Assembly (NCBI RefSeq): GCF_014196965.1
Contig: NZ_JACIEQ010000001.1
Span: 1 to 64,000, forward strand
Direction of reading: 5' to 3'
DNA: 64,000 nt
DNA from: Actibacterium naphthalenivorans
GTDB taxonomy: Bacteria > Pseudomonadota > Alphaproteobacteria > Rhodobacterales > Rhodobacteraceae
Below the pieces are notes generated by a model, which worked only from the letters and a program-made list of their open reading frames with translations, was not told where the DNA came from and ran no database searches. Made by a program: the position numbers and the translations under genes. This document shows, in pieces, positions 1-8,620 of this stretch (positions are counted from its first letter, which is position 1; every line of letters begins with the position of its first letter).

Positions 1-14
1 CCTCTACTTGGGAT

Positions 15-42
15 ATGAAGCTATGATCTGTCATAGCTTCAT
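15..42. repeat. Perfect 12-bp inverted repeat (hairpin)
   Basis: Arms ATGAAGCTATGA (15-26) and TCATAGCTTCAT (31-42) are perfect reverse complements around a 4-base loop. It lies just downstream of the shortened peptidase gene on the minus strand. No U-tract follows on the minus strand, so it is either a weak terminator for the restriction operon or part of a mobile-element end beyond the window. Confidence 0.6.
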
Positions 43-69
43 GCTCTTACAGGCAGCCGGGTGGGTCGG

Positions 70-396
70 TCAGACGGCCCTCGGCGGATGCTTACCATGC
101 GGGACGACTTTCAGCCGATACTGGCGCCCGAGGTAGAGATGGGTCTCACCGGCGACAAACCTGCGCTCCGGTGTTCTTGGAAGGAACTGGGCGAAGTACC
201 GCTGCTGCCGCGTCACCCATGCCGCGCGCTTCCGCAGCTTGGCTTCTATGGCGTCGAGCGTCGCGTCCTCCGGGGCCGCGATCACCACCGAAGCATCCGG
301 CTCGACAGCGATCTCTAGCGTCTTCCTCGGACGGCGGACGATCTCGTACCGGATCTCCTGCTCGCCGTACTGCAGGCAGTGCAGTTCCCGCGTCAT
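70..396 (-). pseudogene. Truncated YgjP-like (DUF45/M48-type) metallopeptidase, N-terminal part
   Basis: The 108 residues match the N-terminal half of COG1451/YgjP-like zinc peptidases: the conserved stretch around residues 55-95 includes RYFAQFLPRTPERRFVAGE and YLGRQYRLKV. Family members are about 230 residues and carry the HExxH zinc site in the C-terminal half. Here the reading frame stops after residue 108, so the catalytic part is missing. The start overlaps the end of hsdR by 4 bp (ATGA), so it is the last gene of the restriction operon; YgjP-like peptidases are commonly found behind hsdR. The remainder was probably lost to a frameshift or rearrangement left of the window edge. Confidence 0.65.
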
Positions 397-3300
397 ACCG
401 CGAACCGGGCCCGAGCAAGATCCATGATCTTGAGTTCGAGATCGTCGAGCACCTGCACGGGCAGGTCGACGCCCCTCTCGTCACGCAGAACGTCGAAGAA
501 GTAGTCATCGATAGCATTGCGCAGTTTGTTCTGGGCCACTTCGTTCGACCAGATGTCGACGATCAGTTGGGACTTGATGATGTCGATGATCTCCAGGGCG
601 ATGGATGCTGCTTCGTCGCCGGACACCGGCTCATCGTCCTTGATCTTGAGCTGACCTTCCAGGACGCCGAAGAACGCCTGTGCATCCTCATCGCCCCGGA
701 TGCTTTCGGGAACATCTCGGCCCCGATCCTTGCGTGCCACCTTGCTCGCGAGGTCCACGACGCTGTTCAGGTACTCGCGCTCGGAGAGCCGCTTCTCGCG
801 ATAGGCGCGAATGGTCTCTTCGAGCAGCTCGGAGAACTGTTTGTAGAACGTCGGGTCCTCATCCATCTTCTCGGTGATTGCCCGCCGGGTGGCGCTGGCG
901 ATGCGGTCCGCCCTCGAGGCTTCTGAGACGCCCGTCTCCTCGACGACCGCCTTCAGCGCATCAGGATCGTTGATGTTCACCACCTCGATGATGGTCTCGG
1001 CAGGCATCGCCACGACATGGTCATCAAGCAGCTTCTGGATCTTCGGCTCGAACTCGCGGACATCGACCGTCTCCTGGTAGCGGAGCTGGACCGAGCGCTT
1101 GAGTTCGGAGAACTGTTTCCAGTCGCGTTTCAGAGCATCGATCTTGGCCTCGTCGAAGACATCGAACAGCTTGTCCGACGAGAGCGATATGTGCAGGCAT
1201 CGGCTGAAAGCCTTGAGGCGCGCGTAGAACTCATGGCGAAGCGACTCGTCGGCAAGGTGCTGCTCGAACTGCTCCATGTCCTTCTTGTTCCTGACCGGCT
1301 TGAACAGGTCCCAGAGCTGATCGTGCAGCTGGGGCAGCTTGCGGATCTCCTCGCGAACGTCATGCACCGTCTCGGCGAGGTCCGCCGCCTCGTACCCCTC
1401 GAATGCGCTATAGGTCGTCAGGGCGCTGTCGAGCTCGCCTAGCAGCCCTTCGTACTCGATGATGAAGCCGAACTGCTTCTCCGTGCCACCGTACTCGTAG
1501 AGGCGGTTTACGCGCGCAATCGCCTGCAGGAGGTTATGTTCCTTCAGGGACTTGCAGACGTAAAGGACCGTGTTACGGGGCGCGTCGAAGCCGGTGAGCA
1601 GCTTGGAAACGACGATCAGGATCTCCGGATCGCCGGAACCTTTGAATGCATCGATGATCTGGCGGTTGTAGTCCTCTTCGGTCTTGTGCCGTGCCATCAT
1701 CTGCGACCAGAAGCGGCGCACGAGGTCCTTGGACTCTTGGTCGACCTCCTCGTTGCCCTCGTTCTCATCCGGCGGCGAGATGACGATCGCACTCGAGACG
1801 TGGCCGATCTCGTCGAGTACTTCCTTGAAGCGGACGGCGGCCGCCTTCGAGGGGGCAACGAGTTGTGCCTTGAAGCCAGTGCCCTGCCAGTGCTGGCGAT
1901 AGTGCTCGGAGATGTCGAAAGCCTTGGCTCGAATGGCCTGGTCGGTCTTGGCCAAAGCGTCCATCCGAGAGAACTTCCGCTTCAGATCGCGCTTCTGGTT
2001 TTCGGTGAGGCCCTCGCTGATCTTCTCGAACCAGCGGTCGATTACGGCGCCCGAAACCTGCTGCTCGACAAGCCGTCCTTCGTATAGCAGCGGCACGACG
2101 GCACCGTCGGCAACTGCCTCGTCGATGGCGTAGCGGTGGATCAGCCGTCCGAAGGTCGACAGCGTGTTCTTCTCCTTCTTCAGCAGGGGCGTGCCGGTGA
2201 AACCGAGGTAGCAGGCTTTGGGCAGGAGGCGGCGCATTTTGGCGGCGAACTGGCTGTGGCCGCCGTAGCGCCCCGTCTGCGTCCTGTGGCTCTCGTCCAC
2301 CAGCACGAAGATGTTGGGATCATCGTCCGCCAGCTTGCTGTTCTTCAGCGCCGTGTCGAACTTGTTGATGATCGTGGTGATCAGCGGAGTCTTGTTTTGG
2401 ACGAGCTCGAGAAGGTGCGACCCACTCGTTGCGCGGGCCGGCTCAAGATCGCAGGACTTGAAGGTGTCCTTGATCTGCTTGTCGAGATCATCTCGGTCCG
2501 TGACGATGATAATGCGCGGGTTCTCGATGCTGCGCTCGAGCGCGAGTGAACGCCCCAGCATCACCATCGTCAGCGACTTGCCTGAGCCCTGTGTATGCCA
2601 TATCACGCCGCCTTTGCGGGCGCCGCTGACGTCGTGCTGCTTGACCGTCTCGACCGCGCGGCGGATTCCGAAGAACTGCTGGTGGCGCGCGACCTTGCGA
2701 ACGCCGCCATCGAATACCGTGAAGCGGCGGATGAGATCAAGCAGCCGCGCGGGTCGGCACAGCGCGTACACCGTCCGGTCTTGAACCGTGACCGCGCGGT
2801 CGCCCTCTGCCTCCATTGAGTCGAAGTAGACGCGCGCGTCGACGAAGTCGCCAGAAAAAATCGAGTCTTTTTCCGCCGCCGCAAGGACGCGGTTGACGAA
2901 AGGCGCGATGGCCTCGTCGGCGTCTTCCTCGTCGCGCCACTCGGCCCAGAATTTCGATTTGGTCCCGACCGTCGCATAGCGCGCGCTGTTGCGGTTCATA
3001 GAGACTAGCAGCTGGGCGAAGTGGAAGAGCTGCGGGATATTGTCTTCGTTCTGGTAGCCAATCAGTTGGCTGTCCGCCTTCTTCAGGCTTTCGGTCGGCC
3101 GCTTGTTTTCGATCACCAGGATTGGAACACCATTCACGAAGGCAACGATGTCGCAACGCTTGGTCTGGCTGGACGCGGTCCTCTCCACCGAAAACTCGGC
3201 AGTCACGTGGAAGACGTTGTTCTCAGGCTGGTCCCAGTCGATGTACCGAAATGAGTAGCTCTTTGAATCGCCGTCGATGGACTTCGTGATCGTCGTCCCG

Positions 3301-3608
3301 AGGACGAGCGTGTCGTAGATGTCCTGGTTCGTCCCACGAAGCCCCTTGAGACGGTCCGGCGTGGGTTTGAGCCGCCGCATCGCCTCGTGCGCGTCCTCGA
3401 GGTCAAATCCGTACTCACGGCCCCGATGCGTGAAGCGGTTGATGCGCATAAGCTGCTCGGCAAGGATATCGTCCAGAACCACGTTCCGCAGCCGACCGCC
3501 GCGCAGACGAAGCGCCTCTTCCTGCGAGAGCGGAGTGAATCCGAGCGCCACCAGAAGCTGCAGCGCCGGAACCTGGGACTGATGTTTCTCGGCGGCGTCG
3601 AAGGTCAT
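393..3608 (-). CDS. hsdR: Type I restriction endonuclease, R (translocase/nuclease) subunit
   Basis: This 1071-residue subunit cleaves DNA after ATP-driven translocation, acting with HsdM and HsdS. Visible motifs are the PD-(D/E)xK-like nuclease core (D153, then E167-x-K169 in the VIENKRP stretch), a Walker A TQGSGKS at 339-345, a DESH box near 440 and an FTGTP motif typical of the SF2 helicase core. The C-terminal 300 residues are helical, as in HsdR proteins that dock onto HsdM. The start overlaps the upstream HAD gene stop by 4 bp (ATGA), so the two are translationally coupled. The length is normal for the family and no disruption is seen. Confidence 0.95.
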   Translation of the reverse strand: MTFDAAEKHQSQVPALQLLVALGFTPLSQEEALRLRGGRLRNVVLDDILAEQLMRINRFTHRGREYGFDLEDAHEAMRRLKPTPDRLKGLRGTNQDIYDTLVLGTTITKSIDGDSKSYSFRYIDWDQPENNVFHVTAEFSVERTASSQTKRCDIVAFVNGVPILVIENKRPTESLKKADSQLIGYQNEDNIPQLFHFAQLLVSMNRNSARYATVGTKSKFWAEWRDEEDADEAIAPFVNRVLAAAEKDSIFSGDFVDARVYFDSMEAEGDRAVTVQDRTVYALCRPARLLDLIRRFTVFDGGVRKVARHQQFFGIRRAVETVKQHDVSGARKGGVIWHTQGSGKSLTMVMLGRSLALERSIENPRIIIVTDRDDLDKQIKDTFKSCDLEPARATSGSHLLELVQNKTPLITTIINKFDTALKNSKLADDDPNIFVLVDESHRTQTGRYGGHSQFAAKMRRLLPKACYLGFTGTPLLKKEKNTLSTFGRLIHRYAIDEAVADGAVVPLLYEGRLVEQQVSGAVIDRWFEKISEGLTENQKRDLKRKFSRMDALAKTDQAIRAKAFDISEHYRQHWQGTGFKAQLVAPSKAAAVRFKEVLDEIGHVSSAIVISPPDENEGNEEVDQESKDLVRRFWSQMMARHKTEEDYNRQIIDAFKGSGDPEILIVVSKLLTGFDAPRNTVLYVCKSLKEHNLLQAIARVNRLYEYGGTEKQFGFIIEYEGLLGELDSALTTYSAFEGYEAADLAETVHDVREEIRKLPQLHDQLWDLFKPVRNKKDMEQFEQHLADESLRHEFYARLKAFSRCLHISLSSDKLFDVFDEAKIDALKRDWKQFSELKRSVQLRYQETVDVREFEPKIQKLLDDHVVAMPAETIIEVVNINDPDALKAVVEETGVSEASRADRIASATRRAITEKMDEDPTFYKQFSELLEETIRAYREKRLSEREYLNSVVDLASKVARKDRGRDVPESIRGDEDAQAFFGVLEGQLKIKDDEPVSGDEAASIALEIIDIIKSQLIVDIWSNEVAQNKLRNAIDDYFFDVLRDERGVDLPVQVLDDLELKIMDLARARFAV

Positions 3609-4441
3609 GATTTCGGCCTGTATCCGTGCTCTCGCGCAATCCGACCGAGAATGCCCTTCACGATGATGTCGATTTGCGAATTTTCCTCGTAGTCAGCTGG
3701 AGCTACGAATTCGACGCGACCGTCCGAGATCAGCTTGTGAATCTTCTTGAGATCGCGATCCGTCCTGTCCGGATCGTATACGGCGACCGAATGCCCACCC
3801 TTGTGGGTAAGCATTTTCATTGTCGGAATGTCGGTGTCGCCGTCTCCTAGGAAGATCATCCGCTCGAATGGTATCGGGCGTTCGTCTTCGGGCATGTAGC
3901 TGTTGATGGAGACATTGTCCCAGTGGTTGTCGATGCCCTTGTTGATCCGGAACAGGTACTGGGTCTTGGTGGTGTAATTGATGCCGACCCCCGGCCACGC
4001 CGCCACGCCGTCGACGTAGATGAACTTTGAAGCGAATACCTGACGGAAAGCATCGCGGATCGCGCAGCCCTCAATCATCTCGTGGATGCCGGACGAGACA
4101 ATGAAATGCTCGAGAACCAGCCCGCGCTCGCTAGCATGCGCGTTGATACGGTCAAACCACGATTTGTCCGCGAGCCCGGGGAACAGCGGGGCTTCCTCAC
4201 CATTTCGTCTCAGGTCTTCAACCGTAACTTGAACGCCTTGCTCGCGCGCCTTGTCGAGCATCAGATGCATATAGACGAGGATTTCATCGGCATCGTGATC
4301 CCGCGTGCGCGCCTTCACCTCTGCCCAGAAATCTTCCTTGGTCATGCCGATGTTCGGAATGAAGCTCGTCTCCTGCAAATTGCCGCGGGCGAGCGTTCCG
4401 TCGAAATCGTAAATCAGTGCCGTCCGTTTCGGCTCGTCCAT
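3605..4441 (-). CDS. HAD-superfamily phosphatase in the restriction operon
   Basis: The 278-residue protein has the HAD nucleophile motif DFDGT near residues 12-16, an SSG motif II near 128 and the acidic motif GDGDTDIPTM near 208, so it should be a soluble Mg-dependent phosphatase. Its substrate cannot be read from the sequence. A good ribosome binding site (AAGGAGGG, 9 bases upstream) supports the ATG at 4441. It ends in a 4-bp overlap with hsdR, so it is co-translated with the restriction subunit. A role tied to the restriction system (handling a nucleotide end or regulating it) is an inference from this conserved-looking coupling. Confidence 0.8.
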   Translation of the reverse strand: MDEPKRTALIYDFDGTLARGNLQETSFIPNIGMTKEDFWAEVKARTRDHDADEILVYMHLMLDKAREQGVQVTVEDLRRNGEEAPLFPGLADKSWFDRINAHASERGLVLEHFIVSSGIHEMIEGCAIRDAFRQVFASKFIYVDGVAAWPGVGINYTTKTQYLFRINKGIDNHWDNVSINSYMPEDERPIPFERMIFLGDGDTDIPTMKMLTHKGGHSVAVYDPDRTDRDLKKIHKLISDGRVEFVAPADYEENSQIDIIVKGILGRIAREHGYRPKS

Positions 4442-4493
4442 CGTCTATGCCCTCCTTCGGCAAATTGCTTCTTCAAATTCCTAGCGGCTGGCG

Positions 4494-4724
4494 TCAGCCC
4501 TTCGGCGGATACGGGTCCTTGCCATAGGTGTTCCTCTCACGGATTTTCCCGTCACGGCCCTTCAGGAAGGCTTCTCCTTTGGTCTCAGTCGCCTTCTCGC
4601 GCGAATGGGCCCAGGCATCGGACTGGGTATCGGTGACCTTACTGGCGCGCGTCGCGCCTTCGCGTTTGGATTCCCACTTCCCGTCCGGGCGCTGCTGGGT
4701 CCAATAGTTCTTCTTATCCGGCAT
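4494..4724 (-). CDS. DUF2188 family small protein
   Basis: This 76-residue hydrophilic protein has the DUF2188 pattern: a W-x-V-like start (YWTQQRPDGKWESKREGA), then ATRASKVTDTQSDAW and a C-terminal GRDGKIRERNTYGKDPYPPK. DUF2188 proteins are small and of unknown function. The gene overlaps the 3' end of hsdS by 11 bp and lies 52 bp upstream of the HAD gene, so it belongs to the restriction operon. A DNA-binding or inhibitory role would be speculation. Confidence 0.75.
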   Translation of the reverse strand: MPDKKNYWTQQRPDGKWESKREGATRASKVTDTQSDAWAHSREKATETKGEAFLKGRDGKIRERNTYGKDPYPPKG

Positions 4725-5961
4725 GTTCGGCCTCCTCGGTGGTTGCTGAGATTTCGGTGTGGTCGAGCGGAACGCGCCATTCGCCTGTCAGCAGCTTCTG
4801 CATCAGGCCGCGCTTCTGGCGGGTGACCGCGTCGATTTCGCGCTCAGTTGCGGCGAGGTCGTCTCGCGCTGTGTTCAGGACGGTGGCGATAGCCTTCTGC
4901 TCGTCCAGTTCCGGCAGGGGCAGCTTCAGCGCGGCGAGGTCGTCGTAGTAGGTCCGCTGTCGCACACTGCCGGAGCCGCCGCTGTTGATGTAATGGGTCC
5001 ACCAGGACGTCTTGCGCAGATGATCGAGGTAATCGGGATCGAGGCCGTCGGCATTACAGGCGAAGACGACGTAGTCAGGGCTGACAAGGACTTCCTCGTC
5101 GCGCACGTTCATCGCGATGGAGCCGACGTTGATGCGCATCGGGTTGTAGGCGAAAGCGCGCGGGGGAAGGCGTTTGTAGCGGCTGATGTCACCGGCGATG
5201 GTCTGCTCACGCATGGGCACGACACCTTGGGCCTTGGTGACGCCCATCACGTAGTCGCGTCCAAGCCCCTTTGCCCCATTTCGGGCGGTCAACTCATGGG
5301 TGATAGATGCAAGGCGTGTCGGCACCCAATTGCGGCGCTGGTCGTCGAGGCGCAGTTCGCCGAAAAGCATCGCGTAGCGAAGGGCACCCAGGCGCTTGTC
5401 CTTTGCAGCGCGGAGGGCGGTGAGCTTTTCGAGCGCCTCGTCCCAGGTCTGCAGGATCTCGGCGATCTTGCGCTGTTCGGGAAGTGGTGGTGCCAGAACC
5501 GGAAGGTCAGAAATGATCTCAGTATTCAAATTGAGCATCGTTTGGCCAACGGCATTGGCCTCTAGCCAGTCAATTACAGCCTTTTGATTCAAATACGTGA
5601 TTAGAAATTTCGGGTCAGTTCCGGATGTCAGGCGGGCTCTCAAGCAACCTGTACCGCACAACCATCCACCTTGCTCATCGTCAACCAGTGCAATGCGGCT
5701 CAAGTCACCTCGGCGTGGGAACAAGATGTCGCCCGTTTCAAGTTTGTGCTTCTTCAGCTTTTCAGCCTTGGTCTTCGGAACACGATTTATCTGCGTCGAA
5801 ACAATTCTTCCTGCCAAGATATCGCGAGGCATAACCACAGGAACCCCATCAGGGTCTTCAGTGTATTCCTCTGCTTTGAGCTGGCTGCCGAACGGACCGA
5901 TTTGTAGGCCCTTTTCTTTGGTCAGCTCTATCAGGGAAAGGTGTTGCCATCCCTCAAGCAT
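4714..5961 (-). CDS. hsdS: Type I restriction-modification specificity subunit
   Basis: HsdS (415 residues) gives the restriction and methylation complex its target. Two target-recognition domains can be seen: the first ends at the conserved LPVLAPPLPEQRKIAEIL repeat near residues 155-172, the second at LPLPELDEQKAIATVL near 365-380, each followed by a helical spacer. The ATG at 5961 is preferred over the TTG one codon upstream; it overlaps the hsdM stop by 8 bp. Both domains look intact, so this is a full-length bipartite subunit, in contrast to the half-size one upstream of hsdM. Confidence 0.92.
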   Translation of the reverse strand: MLEGWQHLSLIELTKEKGLQIGPFGSQLKAEEYTEDPDGVPVVMPRDILAGRIVSTQINRVPKTKAEKLKKHKLETGDILFPRRGDLSRIALVDDEQGGWLCGTGCLRARLTSGTDPKFLITYLNQKAVIDWLEANAVGQTMLNLNTEIISDLPVLAPPLPEQRKIAEILQTWDEALEKLTALRAAKDKRLGALRYAMLFGELRLDDQRRNWVPTRLASITHELTARNGAKGLGRDYVMGVTKAQGVVPMREQTIAGDISRYKRLPPRAFAYNPMRINVGSIAMNVRDEEVLVSPDYVVFACNADGLDPDYLDHLRKTSWWTHYINSGGSGSVRQRTYYDDLAALKLPLPELDEQKAIATVLNTARDDLAATEREIDAVTRQKRGLMQKLLTGEWRVPLDHTEISATTEEAEHAG

Positions 5962-7471
5962 CAACGCCGAGCTCCTTCAGGTACCCGGCCATCTTCGCCC
6001 GCACATCCGCCAGTTCGGCCTCGATCCGCAGGATGTCCTTCTGCACGGCGACGACGTCGATCTCCTCCTCGGGCTCGAAGGTGTCGACATAGCGGGGGAT
6101 GTTGAGGTTGTAGCCGTTCTCGGCGATCTCCTCTGGGCTCGCCCGATGCGAATACCGCTCGACCTCGGCGCGGGTGGCGTAGGTCTCCAGCACCTTGGCC
6201 ACGTGTGCCTCGTCCATCACGTTCTGGGTCTTGCCCGGCGTGAACTCCTTGCTGGCGTCGATGAACAGCACATCGCGCCGGTCCGCGTTCGCGCCGTCTT
6301 CCTCGCGCGAGCGGTCGAAGATCAGGATGGCAACCGGGATCCCCGTGGTGGTGAACAGGTTGGCGGGCAGGCCGACGACGGCGTCGAGCAGGTTCTCCTC
6401 GATCAGCTGCTGGCGGATGCGCCCCTCGGCCCCGCCCCGGAACAGCACGCCATGCGGGACGATCACCGCGACGCGTCCGGACTGCCGCTTGGCGATCTCG
6501 ATCATGTGGGTGATGAAGGCGTAGTCGCCCTTGGACTTGGGCGGCACACCGCGCCAGAAGCGCTTGTACTGATCGCTGTCCGCATCCTCCGCACCCCACT
6601 TGTCGAGCGAGAAAGGCGGATTCGCGAGCACCACATCGAAACGCATGAGGTGATCGCCCTCAACCAGCGTCGGGCTGTTCAGCGTGTCGCACCATTCGAT
6701 GCGGGCCGCGTCCTTGGCGTGCAAGAACATGTTCATGCGGGCCAGTGCCCAAGTCGCGCCGTTCACCTCCTGCCCGTAGAGGGCGAAGTTTTCGGACCCG
6801 ACTTCCTGTGATGCCTGAATAAGCAGAGAGCCCGACCCACATGCCGGATCGCAAATGGTATCGCCGGGCTGAGGCGCGGCCAGCTTGGCCAGCAGACCGG
6901 AAACAGCGGTCGGGGTATAGAATTCGCCCGCCTTCTTACCGGCGTCCGAGGCGAAGCGGGAAATCAGGTAGATGTAGCACTCGCCGATGATGTCCTCGGT
7001 CACCCGCGACGGGCGCAGGTCGAGGGCGGGCTTGGCAAAGTCCTCAAGCATGTTCTTGAGGCGGCGGTTGCGATCCTTCGGGCGGCCGAGATTGGCCTCG
7101 GAATTGAAGTCGATATTGCGGAAGACGCCCTCGAGCTTCGCGCGGTTCGCGTCTTCGATCTTTTCAAGCGCGATATTGATCAGCTCGCCGATGTTGGGCT
7201 CGTTTCGCTGCGCATAGAGATCGTAGAAGCTGGCACCCTCGGGCAGGATGAAGCGTTCACGTTCCAACCGCCGACGGATGCGCGCATCATCGTCCCCGTA
7301 TTGCTTGCGGTAGGTCTCGATATGATCATTCCAGAGGTCCGAAATGTACTTCAGGAACAACATCACGAGGATGTAGTCCTTGTACTGACCGGCATCGACG
7401 GCGCCCCGGAAGGTGTCGCAAGCCGCCCAGGCGGTCTGGTTGATTTGCTGCTGGGTAACCTGATCAGTCAT
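5954..7471 (-). CDS. hsdM: Type I restriction-modification DNA methyltransferase subunit
   Basis: This 505-residue N6-adenine methyltransferase shows the N-terminal HsdM helical domain (about 10-150), the SAM-binding motif DPACGSGSLL near 208-217 and the catalytic motif NPPF near 285. The C-terminal tail is acidic and coiled, as expected for contact with HsdS. It is coupled at both ends: a 4-bp overlap with the half-HsdS upstream and 8 bp with hsdS downstream. The family length is normal. Confidence 0.95.
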   Translation of the reverse strand: MTDQVTQQQINQTAWAACDTFRGAVDAGQYKDYILVMLFLKYISDLWNDHIETYRKQYGDDDARIRRRLERERFILPEGASFYDLYAQRNEPNIGELINIALEKIEDANRAKLEGVFRNIDFNSEANLGRPKDRNRRLKNMLEDFAKPALDLRPSRVTEDIIGECYIYLISRFASDAGKKAGEFYTPTAVSGLLAKLAAPQPGDTICDPACGSGSLLIQASQEVGSENFALYGQEVNGATWALARMNMFLHAKDAARIEWCDTLNSPTLVEGDHLMRFDVVLANPPFSLDKWGAEDADSDQYKRFWRGVPPKSKGDYAFITHMIEIAKRQSGRVAVIVPHGVLFRGGAEGRIRQQLIEENLLDAVVGLPANLFTTTGIPVAILIFDRSREEDGANADRRDVLFIDASKEFTPGKTQNVMDEAHVAKVLETYATRAEVERYSHRASPEEIAENGYNLNIPRYVDTFEPEEEIDVVAVQKDILRIEAELADVRAKMAGYLKELGVDA

Positions 7472-8082
7472 TGGACGAGTTCCTTTTGACGAGCATCGCG
7501 CGCGCGCTCAGCAAGAATGATGGAGGACAATTGTTCGCGGCGGTCGGCCAGATCGCGAAGCAGTGATCCCTCGCGCTTCGCCAGCTTGTGGACCGAAACG
7601 ATAAGGGATTGGGTTTGGAGGTCCGGCAATGGAACCTCCAGTTGCTCGAGCACGGCTTTCGGAATCATGCGCATGTTTGTGCCCTGCGCCTCTGAATCGA
7701 AGTACCGCTGCGCTTGAGGCTGGTTGATCACCCAAGCGAGGTAATCCGGCAGCACAAATTCGACTTTGGGACGCAGGATGACGAGCGGCAAGGTGATCGC
7801 CACTGGCTCAGTAAGCTTGTGACTCACGACGGCAGCTGCGTTGGGTGCACCACGTGATCTGAAGATGACTTCGCCGCCGCGTACCATGTAGCGCTCTGGC
7901 AAGTCATCGAGCACATACCTCAGGAGCTTATCGGCCGTGAGATCGACATCGGCATGAACGTCGCGCATCTGAATGGCGAGAGTGCCGCCAGCTTCAGCAA
8001 CATCCATGCGCCCTCTGGCTGTATAGCCCGTACTCAGGTCGCAAACCCTGCCAAGCCTTGATTCTTGAAAGCTCTGTATCAT
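7468..8082 (-). CDS. Half-size HsdS-like specificity protein (single target-recognition domain)
   Basis: About 204 residues with one target-recognition domain followed by one helical conserved region (VPLPDLQTQSLIVSVHKLAK, then LLRDLADRREQLSSIIL). It reads like the second half of an HsdS. I chose the ATG at 8082 because family members start just before the RLGRVCDLSTGYTARG stretch; a TTG at 8118 would add 12 residues. It is translationally coupled to hsdM (4-bp overlap) and first in the operon. It could dimerise to make a symmetric specificity unit, swap with the full HsdS to change target, or be a relic of a deleted hsdS. Nothing in the frame suggests decay. Confidence 0.75.
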   Translation of the reverse strand: MIQSFQESRLGRVCDLSTGYTARGRMDVAEAGGTLAIQMRDVHADVDLTADKLLRYVLDDLPERYMVRGGEVIFRSRGAPNAAAVVSHKLTEPVAITLPLVILRPKVEFVLPDYLAWVINQPQAQRYFDSEAQGTNMRMIPKAVLEQLEVPLPDLQTQSLIVSVHKLAKREGSLLRDLADRREQLSSIILAERARDARQKELVQ

Positions 8083-8181
8083 ACGTACAGAGATAGCAAC
8101 GAGATCTCGCGAAGTCAAAGTATGCTTGCAGTATTTTCGTTACTGCGATTTTTCTGAGCGTATGGGCACCGGGTTTGTGCA

Positions 8182-8610
8182 TCAGTCCGTTGGTTGGGTT
8201 CCACCATTCAGATCATGATCCCCAGTGAGCTCATCTGCAAACCACCTTCCCTTCTGCACCCGCTTGCCCAGCGTCTCGACGAAGCCATCAAACCGTTCGC
8301 GCCCTTTGGCCTGTGCAGCAGCCTGCTGCTCCGGCGCGACCGGCGGCGTGATGGTGAGCCAGAAGCGGACGAAGAGCGCGAGGGTCTCGGTCGTGATCCG
8401 CTGATCACGTTCGAGACGGGCGACATGCCGTGAGAGGCGGTCGAGGCGGCGCGTCAGGGCGGCCTCCTGCATGTCGGCATGATCGGGAGACAGGAAGGAT
8501 TCGACCGCGGCCTCCACGATGGCGGAACGGGTCACCCGTTTACGGTCGGCGATGTCGTTGATCCGGCCGATGAGTTCGGCTGGCAGGGACAGGTTGAGGC
8601 GGTCGCGCAT
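8182..8610 (-). CDS. CopG-type ribbon-helix-helix protein of the conjugation module
   Basis: The 142-residue protein begins with a ribbon-helix-helix (LNLSLPAELIGRINDIAD, then KRVTRSAIVEAAVESFL), followed by a heptad-like coiled region (RRLDRLSRHVARLERDQ) and a hydrophobic stretch. Such genes sit directly behind traG in Tn4371-like and related alphaproteobacterial elements and are thought to regulate or assist transfer. It begins 10 bp after the traG stop and has a GAGGA ribosome binding site. Confidence 0.8.
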   Translation of the reverse strand: MRDRLNLSLPAELIGRINDIADRKRVTRSAIVEAAVESFLSPDHADMQEAALTRRLDRLSRHVARLERDQRITTETLALFVRFWLTITPPVAPEQQAAAQAKGRERFDGFVETLGKRVQKGRWFADELTGDHDLNGGTQPTD

Positions 8611-8620
8611 GGGTCAGTCC

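Noticed and set aside
61-926. Long plus-strand open frames opposite the peptidase and hsdR genes
   Set aside because: They are rich in arginine, proline and serine without family motifs and lie fully opposite well-supported minus-strand genes; they are shadow frames of GC-rich coding DNA.
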